Shown here in pieces: positions 10,870 through 22,980 of a stretch of 64,000 bases of DNA. The stretch covers positions 38,514,985-38,578,984 of the forward strand of contig NC_135778.1 of the NCBI RefSeq assembly GCF_028453695.1. Direction: 5' to 3'. Position 1 is the stretch's first letter, and each line of letters starts with the position of its first letter. The stretch comes from Augochlora pura. Taxonomy: Eukaryota > Arthropoda > Insecta > Hymenoptera > Halictidae. The translations under genes and the position numbers were made by a program. The notes beneath the pieces are model-generated. The model was not told the origin of the DNA, made no database searches, and was given only the letters and a program-made list of their open reading frames with translations.

Positions 10870-12290
10870 CGTGGAAGGGCATCTGATCTGGGCCATGGAC
10901 CCAGTCATTCTTGACACATGTTAACTAGGCGATCTATCTAGGTGGAACGTCCGTTCGTCTTTTTCTCGCGAACGCGTCGCTGATCATCGCTCCCCTAAGT
11001 CCTGCTCTCGTTCCGCTGTTATAGGGGGCAAGGTCCTTCCCCGACCTTAAGTGGGAAAAACTGCTTCTGTTCGTGGTCCAAAGCTGCTGACGGCGCGGCG
11101 TCATGGTGGTCTCGGGTTACGCAATCGCGTTGTCTTAAATGTACATGGGTTGTGGCTGTACTACGTTCAACGGATTTAAATATCGACGATTAAGTCTTTA
11201 GAGCTGTGGAGCGTCTTTTGTGTTCAGTTCACTTCGTCCTTTGATAGTTAAAATATTGTTGTAAATATATTAGGATTACAAATATATTTTCTATAGTATT
11301 TTTTATATTAAATTAAAATTTCCTTTCATACCTATGCCATATTTGCCTTTTTAAATTAATCCTTGTCTTATACATTTAATATTACAATTTTTAAAAATCA
11401 GATGCATCTTCAAAATCATTTGCATTAGAAATTGAACCTTTCCTGAATCATATTTACATTTCTGCTAATGTAATTAGTTGAAATAAAGGAAATATTCAAT
11501 TGATTTAATATTATTTTAAAAACTAATTTAATTCTTCGATTCGTCGTTACATAATATTTCTGTTAAATATTAGAAAAAGACTGTTCATTTTTTCTTGAAG
11601 AAGGAGAAATTACTTTTCGAACAAATTAATCGAGGTTTTTGTTTATTTTAATAATTGCAATTCGCGATGACTAAATGAGACGTTTATTTTGAAAGTAGCC
11701 TAAGTCCACTTGTCAATTATTTCCGTCAATTATTATTTTATTATCTACCACCGTTCTTGATAAAAAAAAACGTATATTATTCACTTAATTTGAATATAAA
11801 TATTATTTGAGTATAAGTTGAACCCCTTTAGATATACTTAACTACTATAACTCACTAATATGCTATATTTATATTTTTAATTGCATTAAAACACAAGCCC
11901 TTAAATATCTCAATTTACCAATACATAGACTTAGGCCATTTTCAAAATAAACGGCTCATAAATTAACGTAAATTACAGACGCGTATAATTAATCCATAAT
12001 TTTATATCGTCGTGCTGTTCTCGGCGTGGAAGAATTTTGTTATGACAATATGGCAGTAATCGTTGAAATTGAATTAAGCAGTCTTTCTTTATGACCGCTG
12101 TTGACCGGATTAGCATGAACGTAGGGAGCGCGATAATGTTTGCGCGAAGCAATTCGTCTGACCCAAAAAAGGAAGCGAACGACACTAGATATGACAATGT
12201 CAGCATATCGTCGATCGGATGGCACGTTCCCCGATCGTCGGCGGCACGCAATTTCAAATTATTTTGCGATCGAACGTCGTCGTTGGAACA
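10870..12290. other. Intergenic region between genes B and C
   Basis: Divergent intergenic region: gene B runs left and gene C runs right. 10870-11100 is CpG-richer and probably promoter-proximal for gene B. 11200-12000 is AT-rich with nothing recognisable. 12090-12290 is open in two plus-strand frames, but neither contains a domain. It probably includes the 5' leader of gene C. Confidence 0.45.
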
Positions 12291-15200
12291 ATGCGAGTCT
12301 ACGGGAGCTCCGCGATATTTCTCGCGATACTTTTCGCGATATTTTTCGCGATGTGCCATCTGTGCAGCGGGTTGCAGCCTCTGGAAATTCGTGAGTAACG
12401 CATTGTTTTCATCGAATTACTTTTATAATATATTACGTTCGACTGAAATATTTATTTGATTTTTAAAGTGTTATTAAATTATTTGAGAATATATTAGCTT
12501 TACATGGAATCTTTATATGATTTTTAAAGTGTTATTAAATTATTTTACAATATGTATATTAGCTTTGCGTGAAATATTGATTTGATTTTTAAAGTGCCAT
12601 AAAATTATTTTACAATAGTTTAGCTTTACGTGAAATGTTTATTTGATTTTTGAAATGCGATTTTGTACCATTCCAAAATAAATACAGACTTCACGTTTAT
12701 TAATAATTTTGGTTTCAACTCATATTTTCTTTACATTAAAGTTTCGGTTATTTATGGATATTTAATGTCCAATGTTATGTTTTATTTTGAGAATACTAAC
12801 ATTAGAACTACCAAACCAGTTAAAATAATTGGTTCGTGAATTTTCCTATAACAATTCCGGATATTATAAAAATATTTCCAACAGAAACTTTTAGGTATAA
12901 TTCTTTGTTAAAATACATATAATTTCTGAATCATTCATCCTTACTGAACAGTATTTATTCCATACTCATTTATTAACCCTTTGATCTCGAGGACATCGAA
13001 GCCACTTAAAAATTATTTTCCTAGTCTCCACAACAAAGCACTCGAATGCAAATAATTAATTATTAACAACAAAAGTCTACAAATATCTATAAAAATGTAT
13101 CATTAAATACGCCAAAGACTGCGATTTTTGTAGCAGATTCAAACATTAAAATATAAATTAATTCGAGTGTTATAGTTGCTGATAAAGTTATGAAAATGGT
13201 GTGTTAGAGTCGGAGCTGCTAGGAAATAGTTAAATAGAGAATATATTGTGGACAGATAAATTCAAGGTTGACGATATCAACGTGTACGCCTGACACAACG
13301 GCGACGTGAAAGTGGTATGTTGAAAACGAGCAGATTACGGATGCTACAGGAAGAAGGATTTCACCCCTATCATTTATCTCTGCGCGAGGATGTTTACGGA
13401 ACAGGTTTTCGAAATTATATGCACTTTCCTGAGCGAGCTTTTAGCAATCCGTAAACGACGAATCGTTCTTTAACAGGGTATTATTTACTGAAAGACATTC
13501 TCTGTACATTGTGGTCAGTCGAATCTGTGAAACACGTGTTAAAATTAATCAAATGAGAATCGACACAAGTCTTTACTCATGTCGTTACTGTATCTGGACG
13601 TCGTAGTTTGTTTATCGATTACACGGTGCCGTAAAAAGCATTATATAATTATAGACAAGAAGAAAAATATTGTAAATTTTCAAAAGTTTAAAAAAAGAAT
13701 GGTTTTATATCGTCATAATATATATATATTATAATACGATAATGTCTTTTATATTATTATAGATTTATATCATAGTCACATTATTATCATCGATGTTAAG
13801 TGCATTTGAAATTCATGAATTTGCAATTGGAACGCTCGCATTTAATTCGCGATGAGTTGCACAGAATCTCAGCCACTGCACGCTCGAAGTATTTAGATTT
13901 AATGTTCTTGCTACAAGCTTCGACCATTTACAACGTTAAAGGCTGTTGAACAATTAAATAGTCGTGACTAGTTTTCTTTTTCTTTTTCAAAAACAAAAAG
14001 CATAGTATCACTGTTACAACTTGTTTTTTAAATAGATACTAAACTTTCTTACAGCTAAACATATTTTTTTATCTGCAGCAATTAAAAATATTTTTATATT
14101 AATAATTTTACATTTCAAAAATATATTTTTAGTAAAAGAATAGCTAAATTAATATATAATAAATGGCTCAATCATTTTAGCTAATAATGTTCATTAGGTT
14201 TTCTACAATTACAAACTAGCGCAGTATTAATATTATAATTTTTACATTGCTAATGTAAAAACGTCGAAGACCTCGTGAAGCTTCTTATGATTATCTATAA
14301 ATATATTAAATTAGTTTAGAAAAAGAAATTTTTAAAAAGTCTGCAGACTAATTGATACATTTTATGATATATTATATTACTGTAATATTGTAATATTATA
14401 ATACAGTATATTTATTACAGTAACATAATATATTACAATATATAATATAATATCAAGAATGGCATACAGGTGTCTCTCTTCTGATTTTCAGCGCCATATA
14501 TGAAAATATGTCATCGAACCGACCCAAACATAAACGACTGCGTAAAAGAAAGCATCATGTTGTTAAGACCATATTTAAAAGATGGTATCGAGGCTCTTCG
14601 AGTACCTCCCTGCGAACCACTTCGCTTATCGGAAATGGAAATCAACCAATCAGCCGGACCAATCTACATCCACGCGAAATACACGAACATCTCCATTTAC
14701 GAGGGCACTAACATTGTTCCGAAAAACGTAAAGTACGTCACAAAATTTATACAAATTTAATTTATTTATTAAATGAAATTTTTGTAAATATATTAAATAA
14801 TTTATTTACTGGTATTGCTAGTAGTGGAGTTTACTAGTATTGAAGTATACTTCTCGCAAAGCGTGTGAACAAAATATCCCAAAAATTATATTTCTGGGAA
14901 ATGTGAGATTAGTTATTTAAAGTTAGTTATTTAAAGCAATTTTTTCCTTAGCGAAAATTCAATCCGCGACTTTGTTTATGAATTATTAGCGAAAAATGAT
15001 TGACCAATAAGAGACGATCTTGACTGCCACCAAGCGGCCGAGCCAATAAGCAAACGAAGCTCAGCATCGCCTCGCGACAGCCGAGCTCGCCTCTCATTGG
15101 TCATTCATTTTTCGCTAATAATTCATAAACAAAGCCGAGGATTGAATTTTCGCAAAGGAAAAAGTTACTTCAAATAATCTCAGGAACCCCCTGAGATTAT

Positions 15201-15696
15201 TATAATATACAATTTTAGCACATCCTGTACACTGAAAATGTTTTTCTTCGACAGAGTCGACGTCGACAAAAATCGCATGAGATTGAAGTTCCACATTCCG
15301 CGGCTGAGCATGATCGCGAATTACAATCTAAACGGCAGGATAATGTTGCTGCCGATCACCGGAAACGGCGTGGGCCACGGCAACTTCACGGACATCGACG
15401 CCATCATTACCCTCCAGATGGAGCGTTATCGAAACCAGGCGACCGGGCTGATCCATCAACGCGTCAGCGACATTTACGTCGACTTCGAGATGGACCACGC
15501 GTCCATGCACCTGGACAATCTGTTCGACGGCGATGAGACGCTTTCCGGGGCAATGAATCTCTTTTTGAACGAGAATTGGAGGTCCGTGGTGGCGGAGGTC
15601 AAGCCGAAGCTCGAGGAGAAGATCGGCGAGCTTATTAAACAGTTCACGAACACGATCTTCTCCGAATTTCCCGAGGACGTGCTACTGCCCCCCTGA
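12291..15696 (+). CDS. JHBP/takeout-family protein (gene C), complete
   Basis: Exons 12291-12390, 14492-14732 and 15255-15696 (TGA), phases 1 and 2, giving 260 residues, normal for the family. The first exon encodes a strong signal peptide (MRVYGSSAIFLAILFAIFFA, then MCHLCSG). Exon 2 continues PPYMKICHRTDPNINDC with the conserved cysteine pair (C40, C50), followed by EPLRLSEMEI. Exon 3 carries KFHIPRLSMIANYNLNGRI, LPITGNGVGHGNF, DNLFDGDETLSGAMNLFLNENW and a C-terminal helix ending EDVLLPP, all typical of JHBP proteins. Predicted role: secreted carrier of a small hydrophobic ligand; the ligand is not deducible. Compared with gene A the exon layout is simpler, with the central and C-terminal regions on one exon. 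Exon 1 was found from its hydrophobic frame and matching donor phase (C|CG = Pro), so it is slightly less certain than the rest. Confidence 0.9.
14902..15183. mobile_element. MITE-like inverted-repeat element in intron 2 of gene C
   Basis: Two long arms in inverse orientation. The left arm (about 14902-15018) runs GAGATTAGTTATTTAAAG, TCCTTAGCGAAAATTCAATC, TTTGTTTATGAATTATTAGC and TGATTGACCAATAAGAG. The right arm (about 15093-15183) is its reverse complement with scattered mismatches. A short CpG-rich loop separates them. No coding capacity. The architecture is that of a foldback MITE. It would form a large hairpin in the gene C pre-mRNA just before the last exon. Confidence 0.8.
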
Positions 15697-15877
15697 AAAT
15701 TCATTTCTTAATTGTTTATGATTGAAAAGAAATATTTCCAGGATTTTAAAACTGGTTTCGATATTTTATGTGTTGAGTGTGCAGCTTTTTGTGATATTAT
15801 TCTTGTAAAAATGAAAATAGTTTGTTACAATACATGATCACACAGATTTATAACGTTTTAGAATTTCTCTTTATAAT

Positions 15878-15883
15878 AATAAA
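15878..15883 (+). other. Poly(A) signal of gene C
   Basis: AATAAA 182 bases after the gene C stop codon, the first clear canonical signal downstream. Confidence 0.55.
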
Positions 15884-16529
15884 ATATTTTGTTTCAGAGG
15901 AATGATAAATATGAAAAAACTTTTCTAGAAATTTGTGGTAAAAAATGGAAGCTTTGTTTCGAGTATATAGTAAAAATAGAAACTTTTTAAGTGATATTTA
16001 TTAAGTAACGTATTAGTTATCTAATTATAAACTATATCTCTCTCGAAAAGTATTCGAAAAATTTTGGTGTAACTTAAAAAAATTTACAACAATTTTCTGT
16101 CGGGTTTTTCATATTTATCAAAATTTTCATAGTGTTCCAATACTTTTGGAAGCGTTTGTACATACTCTTCGTAACTGATAATTCAGTTAATTTTATAGAA
16201 TCAGTTACGTTGTTTACGGTGGTGTGCAATCCTTAAAGCAGCTAACCATGCGACGAGACGTGCTTAACTGGAAGCCATTCTACAGGCGATGCTTGATGTC
16301 CTTGAATGACTCTGCTCGAAGTCGCTTGGGAAAAAATGACGCACGTCATTTTCTAATTTCTTGGCAAATAACACCTGCAAATTGCTTCATTCTATTCTGT
16401 CAGGTTAGTTATTAATTTCAATTATTTTTCTACATTTTATTAACTATTCGAAAGAACTTTGCTTAACAGGAAGTATAATAAATTTATTATATAAATGATT
16501 AATTAAAATTTGGATTTTCAGTATGCTTA

Positions 16530-16960
16530 GGCAGGTTTGTAAATTATTGATAATTTGGTAGGTAAATTGTTAATAATTTCATATGTTAATTACTAATAAT
16601 TTGATATGTTAATTATTAATAATTTGATACGAAACCATTTTTAATGCTTTATGATTTTATATACTATACGCATATTATACCATATATATTATAGTATATT
16701 TATATTACATTGTAATAATTATTATAGTATATTTATATTACATTGTATACATTATACTCACATTATAGTATATATTATAGCATATTTATAGTACATACAT
16801 TCTAGTATTATACTATACATATTTTACACTCTAATACTATACTATGTACTGTACGTATATTATTCTATATATACATTATAATATATTCATATTACATTGT
16901 AATACCATACTATACATTATACTATATATATCATGATATATTTACATTACATTGCGTTCG
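16530..16960 (+). repeat. AT-rich simple/tandem repeat
   Basis: TTAATAATTTGATATG-type units at 16555-16630 pass into repeated TATTATAGTATATTTATATT and ACATTGTAATA units up to about 16955. Low complexity, no coding content. Confidence 0.75.
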
Positions 16961-19900
16961 AAATAGTAATGCAATAAAATCGAAATAACAGTAGCGAATT
17001 ACAGGAAGATTTGATTCGCGCAATTGACTTACAATGTAATTGATACACGATGTAACTGATCTGGCACAACTCTGACGTTGCATGTCGAGACGTGCCGCGC
17101 AAGCGTGGTTTGCACGCCCGGCAAATTCGAGTTACAAAATGTGGGGTCACCTGAAACCGACTCAATAATAAACTCGCTATCATTTGTCGAGATGAGCGGC
17201 GGCGGCGGACGACGGTAATCTCGCAGTATCTTTTTACCGGGGGAATATCTTCTGCCGGTGTAATGACAATCTTGTGAAAGAGCATTACGCGGCGAAACGT
17301 TAGGCGAACCGGGATGAGAAATTGAAAGGGAATCTTGCCGCAACTTTGGGTATTACGCGCAATGATACACAACCGACAACTGCCTTCTTCTTCTTCTTCT
17401 TTTTTTTGTTCTTGTTAGTTGTAAAAGCGGCGCTGTTAACAGATGTGGTAATTCCAGAAGCGGGGACGCATAAAAGGGTACGAAAGTCGTTAGAGCTTGT
17501 GAACTGAAATCTATGGGAATTATCACCGGCTTATTAGATTATTTAACTACGACCGTATTACGCAAAAGTTAATGAAAAACTTTCTCTATCACAATGCCGG
17601 CTTCCGCGTGTTCCGAATAATAATCCGCGTGGCACGCCTCTACATTAATTTCAACGTCAAACGAGGTGCGAGCGATATTTCAGATATGCTGCACTGCAAA
17701 TTAATAACTTTTACAAGTGATGAACGTTATGCAGTTTAAAGTAATTATTTTACGCGTCGTGTTCACTTTTCTGCAATTCGAATTTATTGTTTTATGGACG
17801 ATATTCATCAATGTGCAAAGAAAGTTTACTTATTTGTAGTTAACAATTGGGGATTAATTATAATTATTTATTTGATAAACTATGTATATTGTATAGTATA
17901 TAATACAGATTTTTCACTTAAAATAAATATTTTCCCAGATCGTATTCACACTTTTCCAAATATATTGTGAAAAATACACTTTTGAAAATAAAATTAACCC
18001 TTTCACAAATCAGAACTAACAGTTCTTTATTAAATTTTTTTACTTAATATGTATTTGCACACTTATTCATAAAATAATACAGATCGTTACAAATTCATCA
18101 CCAAAAAAGACTTTCATTGCCTTTTAACGATTGATAATAAAATGTCTTTCGATTTTGTAATTTATCATGAATTTATTACAGATAAATTTATAAATAATTA
18201 AGCAAAAAGGTGAATGCGATCTACTTTAACGACGACTATTTTATTTATAGTCAGGTGTTGCACGAATGACATAGCTCCTGGGAGTAGGCAACACGCCATT
18301 TCATTGCTGCCAACTTTAATCATGGCTACTATAATTTAATAATCAATAATAATGATAATTTATATATTAATAATATCATTTCACGTCATTCTTTTACATT
18401 CTAGTTTCTAGAATTTTTACAAATAATCTCTATAATTATACTCAATATTCACAATCTTAAAAAATAAAAATCGTGTAGTATATTATTTTTTTAATTTCCT
18501 TCATTTCTTTATATTGTTTAAACTTGCAATTACAATAGTGATACATATTGTACGATATTATTTCGCTATACTTTGTTGCATGACAATTGACTCACAAAAT
18601 CTAATTCTAAACACAGTATTTTCTACGCTAATTTTATATGCAAATATAGTAATTAATCAATGCTTCATTTTACCAAAAAGAAAAAATTAATATGCTAATT
18701 TTGAAATTCAAATCATTTACCACTTGAAATACACTAGCTATAACAATAGAATCTCGCGATCAAAAGAGAATTCGAACGTAGCAGGAACAAAGCATTTAAC
18801 GTCAATGTGTTACAAGAAAACAGCAAAACACCATTTGTAAATGTTAATAGTCGCCAGTTAATGTTGCGTCATTGTCTGGAATGAACGCTCGTAGCCTAAC
18901 CATTAGGCCTGCAAATTTTTTCTTGATTGTCCAAAATAAATATTGATTTATGTAAATTCACTTGTCCGTGCAACTCAGTCATTGTTGCTATTTTTATCGT
19001 ACACGAGTGATTTTTCTTCAATGTTCTTCCTAAATGAATTATGATTAGACGTGGATTTTTATTGTAAAATAAACATAGTTGAACGTGTGAAAATGTTGTA
19101 AAGATATATACAATTCTCTTACGACATATTTTATATTTATTAACATTTCTTGTAAATAATTATGACATTACTTCTACAGTATTTTAAATACTTCTTTTGT
19201 CCACAAAATGTATATTAACAATTTATTAAATTAAGTTTTATGTTGTAATTACTCTCTTATATTCTAGGTATATTTATGTCTTAAATAATTAATTATGTCT
19301 TATATTTTTTAGTCATATTTTTTCGTTAGTCATCATCGTCATCATAGTCTTTAATCATTATCTGATCCCCTAATGATTCTTTTACTAAATATTATTTCTG
19401 TCGTTCAACAATATAATGAATTGCCTCATGGAACACCTTATTGTTTTCAAAGACAATTAAAAACAAATTTGGTTGACACAAACGACGCTCGAGTATTTAT
19501 GAAATCCTTTAAGTTAATTAATAAACTGTACACTTGAAATCTTCGTCGTGGTCGTCGTCTTTTCGATTGCTTAATTATTATGGGGAGCAAGTTAGAAAGT
19601 CATAGAGGCGAGGAAAATGAACTTACGGGTATGATAGAGTCCTCGAGTGACGACAGAACGAGCAATAAATTGGGCAAGAGTAACACGAACTCCCCAAATT
19701 TCTCCAAATGGCGTGTAAAGTGGGCAAGAATCTCAAGGTGTTCAAACAACCGGTGAAAAACGGAACATTTGCCAAGGTTCCCGCCCATATAGACTCACGT
19801 AAAAGAGACACATTTGTCACGAAATCAGCGCTGAAGTGCGTCACGTCATCCAAGAAATGTACGCGGTCGAATATTTTTCTGTATGAGTGTACATATAAAG

Positions 19901-20569
19901 ATATACTTATTTCTATATAAAGAGTGTATATAAAAATATAATTATCTCTATATAAAAAGTGTATAGAAAGGCATACTTATCTATTATACTATTACGTCAT
20001 TTGTATATCTTTGCAGGGTTGAATGATCTCAAAAATAAAGGTGTCGTAAAATAGTTACCATAATCATCGTGCACAGTAGTTGACAGCAATCGTGTGCTGC
20101 AAACGTATCCATTTTGGTCGATGAATCGTTGCAAAAAGCGCCTTTCCTCACTGTTTATTTCCGAGTAATTTGTCAGGTATTCATCGCACGAGGCTCATCA
20201 AGGACCAATTCAAAAAGACAATACCGCATTATGTATTCACGGTCGTCTGTGCAGCCGACAGAAAATCGTGACTTGGTATCACCGCGTATCAATGCCGACA
20301 CTGATATCTTTAGAATCGAATTTTCAAAATGAGGCACCCGTTTAGATGCCGCCTATCGGGTAATTGACGTATCAAACATAACCTTAGCATATTAACATTG
20401 TTGAAAAGATCGTGACAGCACTTTGAAAGTTATAAAATTCAACTAACAAATGAACAAATGTATTACATTAAACCATAGAAATTGAAAAATGTTTTTACAT
20501 AAAAGCTTGAAGAAAATGTTATTTTTTATTAAAATTGTTATGATTTAACCCTATTTAGGATGGCTGAAA

Positions 20570-20760
20570 TCACTTTATATTATAATTTATTGTGTTACAT
20601 TACGTTACATTTCGTTACATTAGGTTATGTTACATTTCGTTACATTACGTTACATTTCGTAATAAATATTACGTTACGTTACATTTTGTTACAGTACGTT
20701 ACGTTACATTACGTTACATAACATTACAATAAATTACATTACATCTCATTATATTATATT
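20570..20760 (+). repeat. GTTACATTAC tandem repeat
   Basis: Repeats of GTTACATTAC, GTTACATTTC and similar 10-mers, with GTTACGTTACATTACGTTAC at the centre. Confidence 0.85.
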
Positions 20761-21119
20761 ACTTGTACTTGTATCACGTTCATATTACATGTTATGTAAA
20801 CATCATGTAATATTAAATTTTTCTTAAGCAACAAAAATCGAACAATGTGGTTTGCACAACGCATTATAGTATTAGCATACTGTAATAATTTATAATAATT
20901 TTTGTAGTAACAAAGGTACTGTTGGGAAGAAAATATCGTCATTATTTACAGCAATTTAACAAGTAGATGTACGCAGGATAAAAACTTTACAAATTTTATA
21001 TATGTTTCCAAATATTCTACGTTTGCTATATTCTTTTGCTTCTGTGTTTTATATTTCTACATTATTGTAAATATAAATATCTTTTTCGTAAAGAACGGCT
21101 GTTTAATAAGCGCCTAACT

Positions 21120-21400
21120 ATGTCTACGTTATGTCTTTGTGTATCACGTTAAGGTTATGTTATGTCTATATATATTATGTCAAGATTATGTTATGTCCAT
21201 GTATATTATGTTAAGGTTATGTTATGTCTACGTATATTATGTTAAGGTTATACTATGTTTACGTATATTATGTCAGGGTTCTGTTACGTCTATGTACGTT
21301 ATATTTATTTATATTACGTCAAGGTTATGTTATGTCTACGTACACTATATCTACCTATATTATGTTTACGTATATTATGTCTACGTATATTATGTCCTCG
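21120..21400 (+). repeat. Tandem repeat, TTATGTCTACGTATATTATG type
   Basis: Units of about 20 bases alternating GTTAAGGTTATG or GTCAAGGTTATG with TCTACGTATATTAT. Because the unit has no stops, three plus-strand frames appear open across it; none is a gene. Confidence 0.85.
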
Positions 21401-22532
21401 ACCAATTTGTTTTTGCAGAATCCACCATAATCGCGTTCCTCGATCATCTATGTGTAAGAATACGCGTTCACGATTTACTCGTCAATTATCAATGTTTGCC
21501 GAACCAATGTTTTGCGTCAGTCGCATCATTATTGGATTTGTCTCCCGTTGTCACCGGAACAAATGAACCGTGCTATATTAAGTTCGTATTATTCCAGCAA
21601 TTTTTTTCAATCATTTCGCGTGGACATATCAATCGAAAGTGATAGAAGTTCTAACCACAGCCTCGCCAGAAACAAAGAAAAAACGTTCCCTTCGAAGTGA
21701 TGAATCAATAAATGTTGCTTCGCAAAATGTCGCAAACAATTTCTTAAAAACATTCTACAAGATAAATTTCCAAGTTTATTTAAGTGATCTAGGGAAAAGG
21801 AGTAAACATAAAATTTCGTACAATTTCTTTGCAAATACCTGTAAACATTATGGAAAAGTAATTTATACTTTAAAAATAATATAATAACATATAATTTAAA
21901 CATACTATCTTTGCATGGATTTCGTCAAGATTTTAATATTGTTATAATGAATTATTCGAGCAGAAGACAGCGATTGAGAAATGCAAAATATATTTACTTT
22001 GAGAATTTTTTAAATTGTTTTCTATATGTTAGAAATATTGTTATTTCGGATCAGCGTGATCTGGTAATCAGCACTGGTCTCTATGTTGCCATAGAGATGA
22101 TTCGCGCGTGAATCAATTGTTTTTCAATCGTCTCTCCTTCTCTCTCTCTCTCTCTGTCGTTCTTCTCGGTCCGACGAAACACGTGTTTCTATGTCATTGT
22201 TAATACTTAATCAGACATTCGCACCTACTTTTGCTATCGCAAAACTCGCGCTGAAATTGAATTAATAATTTCTCTGAATATTTAACGAAACACTATTATT
22301 TCCAAATTACATTTTCCACTATCTCCACTGATTAATATCAAATTTTCCGCGGCTCTGATTACAAAATATAAAATTCGATTAATCTTTCAAAATTCGATCA
22401 GTAAAGAATCGACAGTAAAGAAAAGAACCGCGTCGTTCAAAGCGCGTGCCACACCGCGAGGAAAATAGAAAGAGGCAAAGCGGCGCGGTTTAAAGTCGGG
22501 TGAAGTTCCGCCGGGGTAGGGGAACCCTCGCA

Positions 22533-22567
22533 TATAAGACAGAATATGAAGGGGGCCCGTGTTTAGT
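22533..22567 (+). promoter_or_regulatory. TATA + initiator core promoter of gene D
   Basis: TATAAG at 22533-22538 is followed 31 bases on by an Inr-like TTAGTT (22562-22567), the standard insect TATA-Inr spacing. Transcription would start near 22563, leaving a leader of about 418 bases before the gene D ATG, with no intron visible. Confidence 0.5.
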
Positions 22568-22980
22568 TTACGAGAGCCAATCCGCCTAGCCGTCACCTTT
22601 AAAACCCTCTCCTCACCACCTGATATTCTCGATCCCAACCTGTCATTCCCACCGGACAATGTAACGAGAGACACCTCTCGATGTAACAACAAAAGAAGAG
22701 AAGAAGAAAAGGAACAAGTGTCGAGTCTAAAAATTCTGGTGAATTGCTCCGAGAACAAAGTGTGTCCGAAGATCGTCGTCGTCGAGCAAGGACCTGAGTC
22801 AAATATTTCTGGCAGCGAGGATCGAAGTCAAGTACCTAACAGAAAGGACCTAAGTCGAATAGTAGCAAGGACCTAGGCCTAGGATACCCTAAGACAGAAT
22901 CGACGCAATAAAGTCGTCGAAGCGATCGACTCGCAACAGCCTCATCAGAGGGAACTTCGAGCCGGCGATCCCTCGGAGAG

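Larger units (their letters stand above)
15900..22500. other. Gene-free region between genes C and D
   Basis: No exon with a recognisable domain or paired splice sites. Notable contents: AT-rich simple sequence at 16530-16960, a GTTACATT-type array at 20570-20760, a GTTATGTCTACGTATATTAT array at 21120-21400, and a (TC)n run near 22138-22157. Long frames at 16947-17372 and 21139-21642 look spurious; the second is simply the tandem repeat read in several frames. Confidence 0.6.

Noticed and set aside
21139..21642. 167-codon frame of YVYYVKVMLCLY type
   Set aside because: Produced by a stop-free 20-bp tandem repeat that is open in three frames; no domain.
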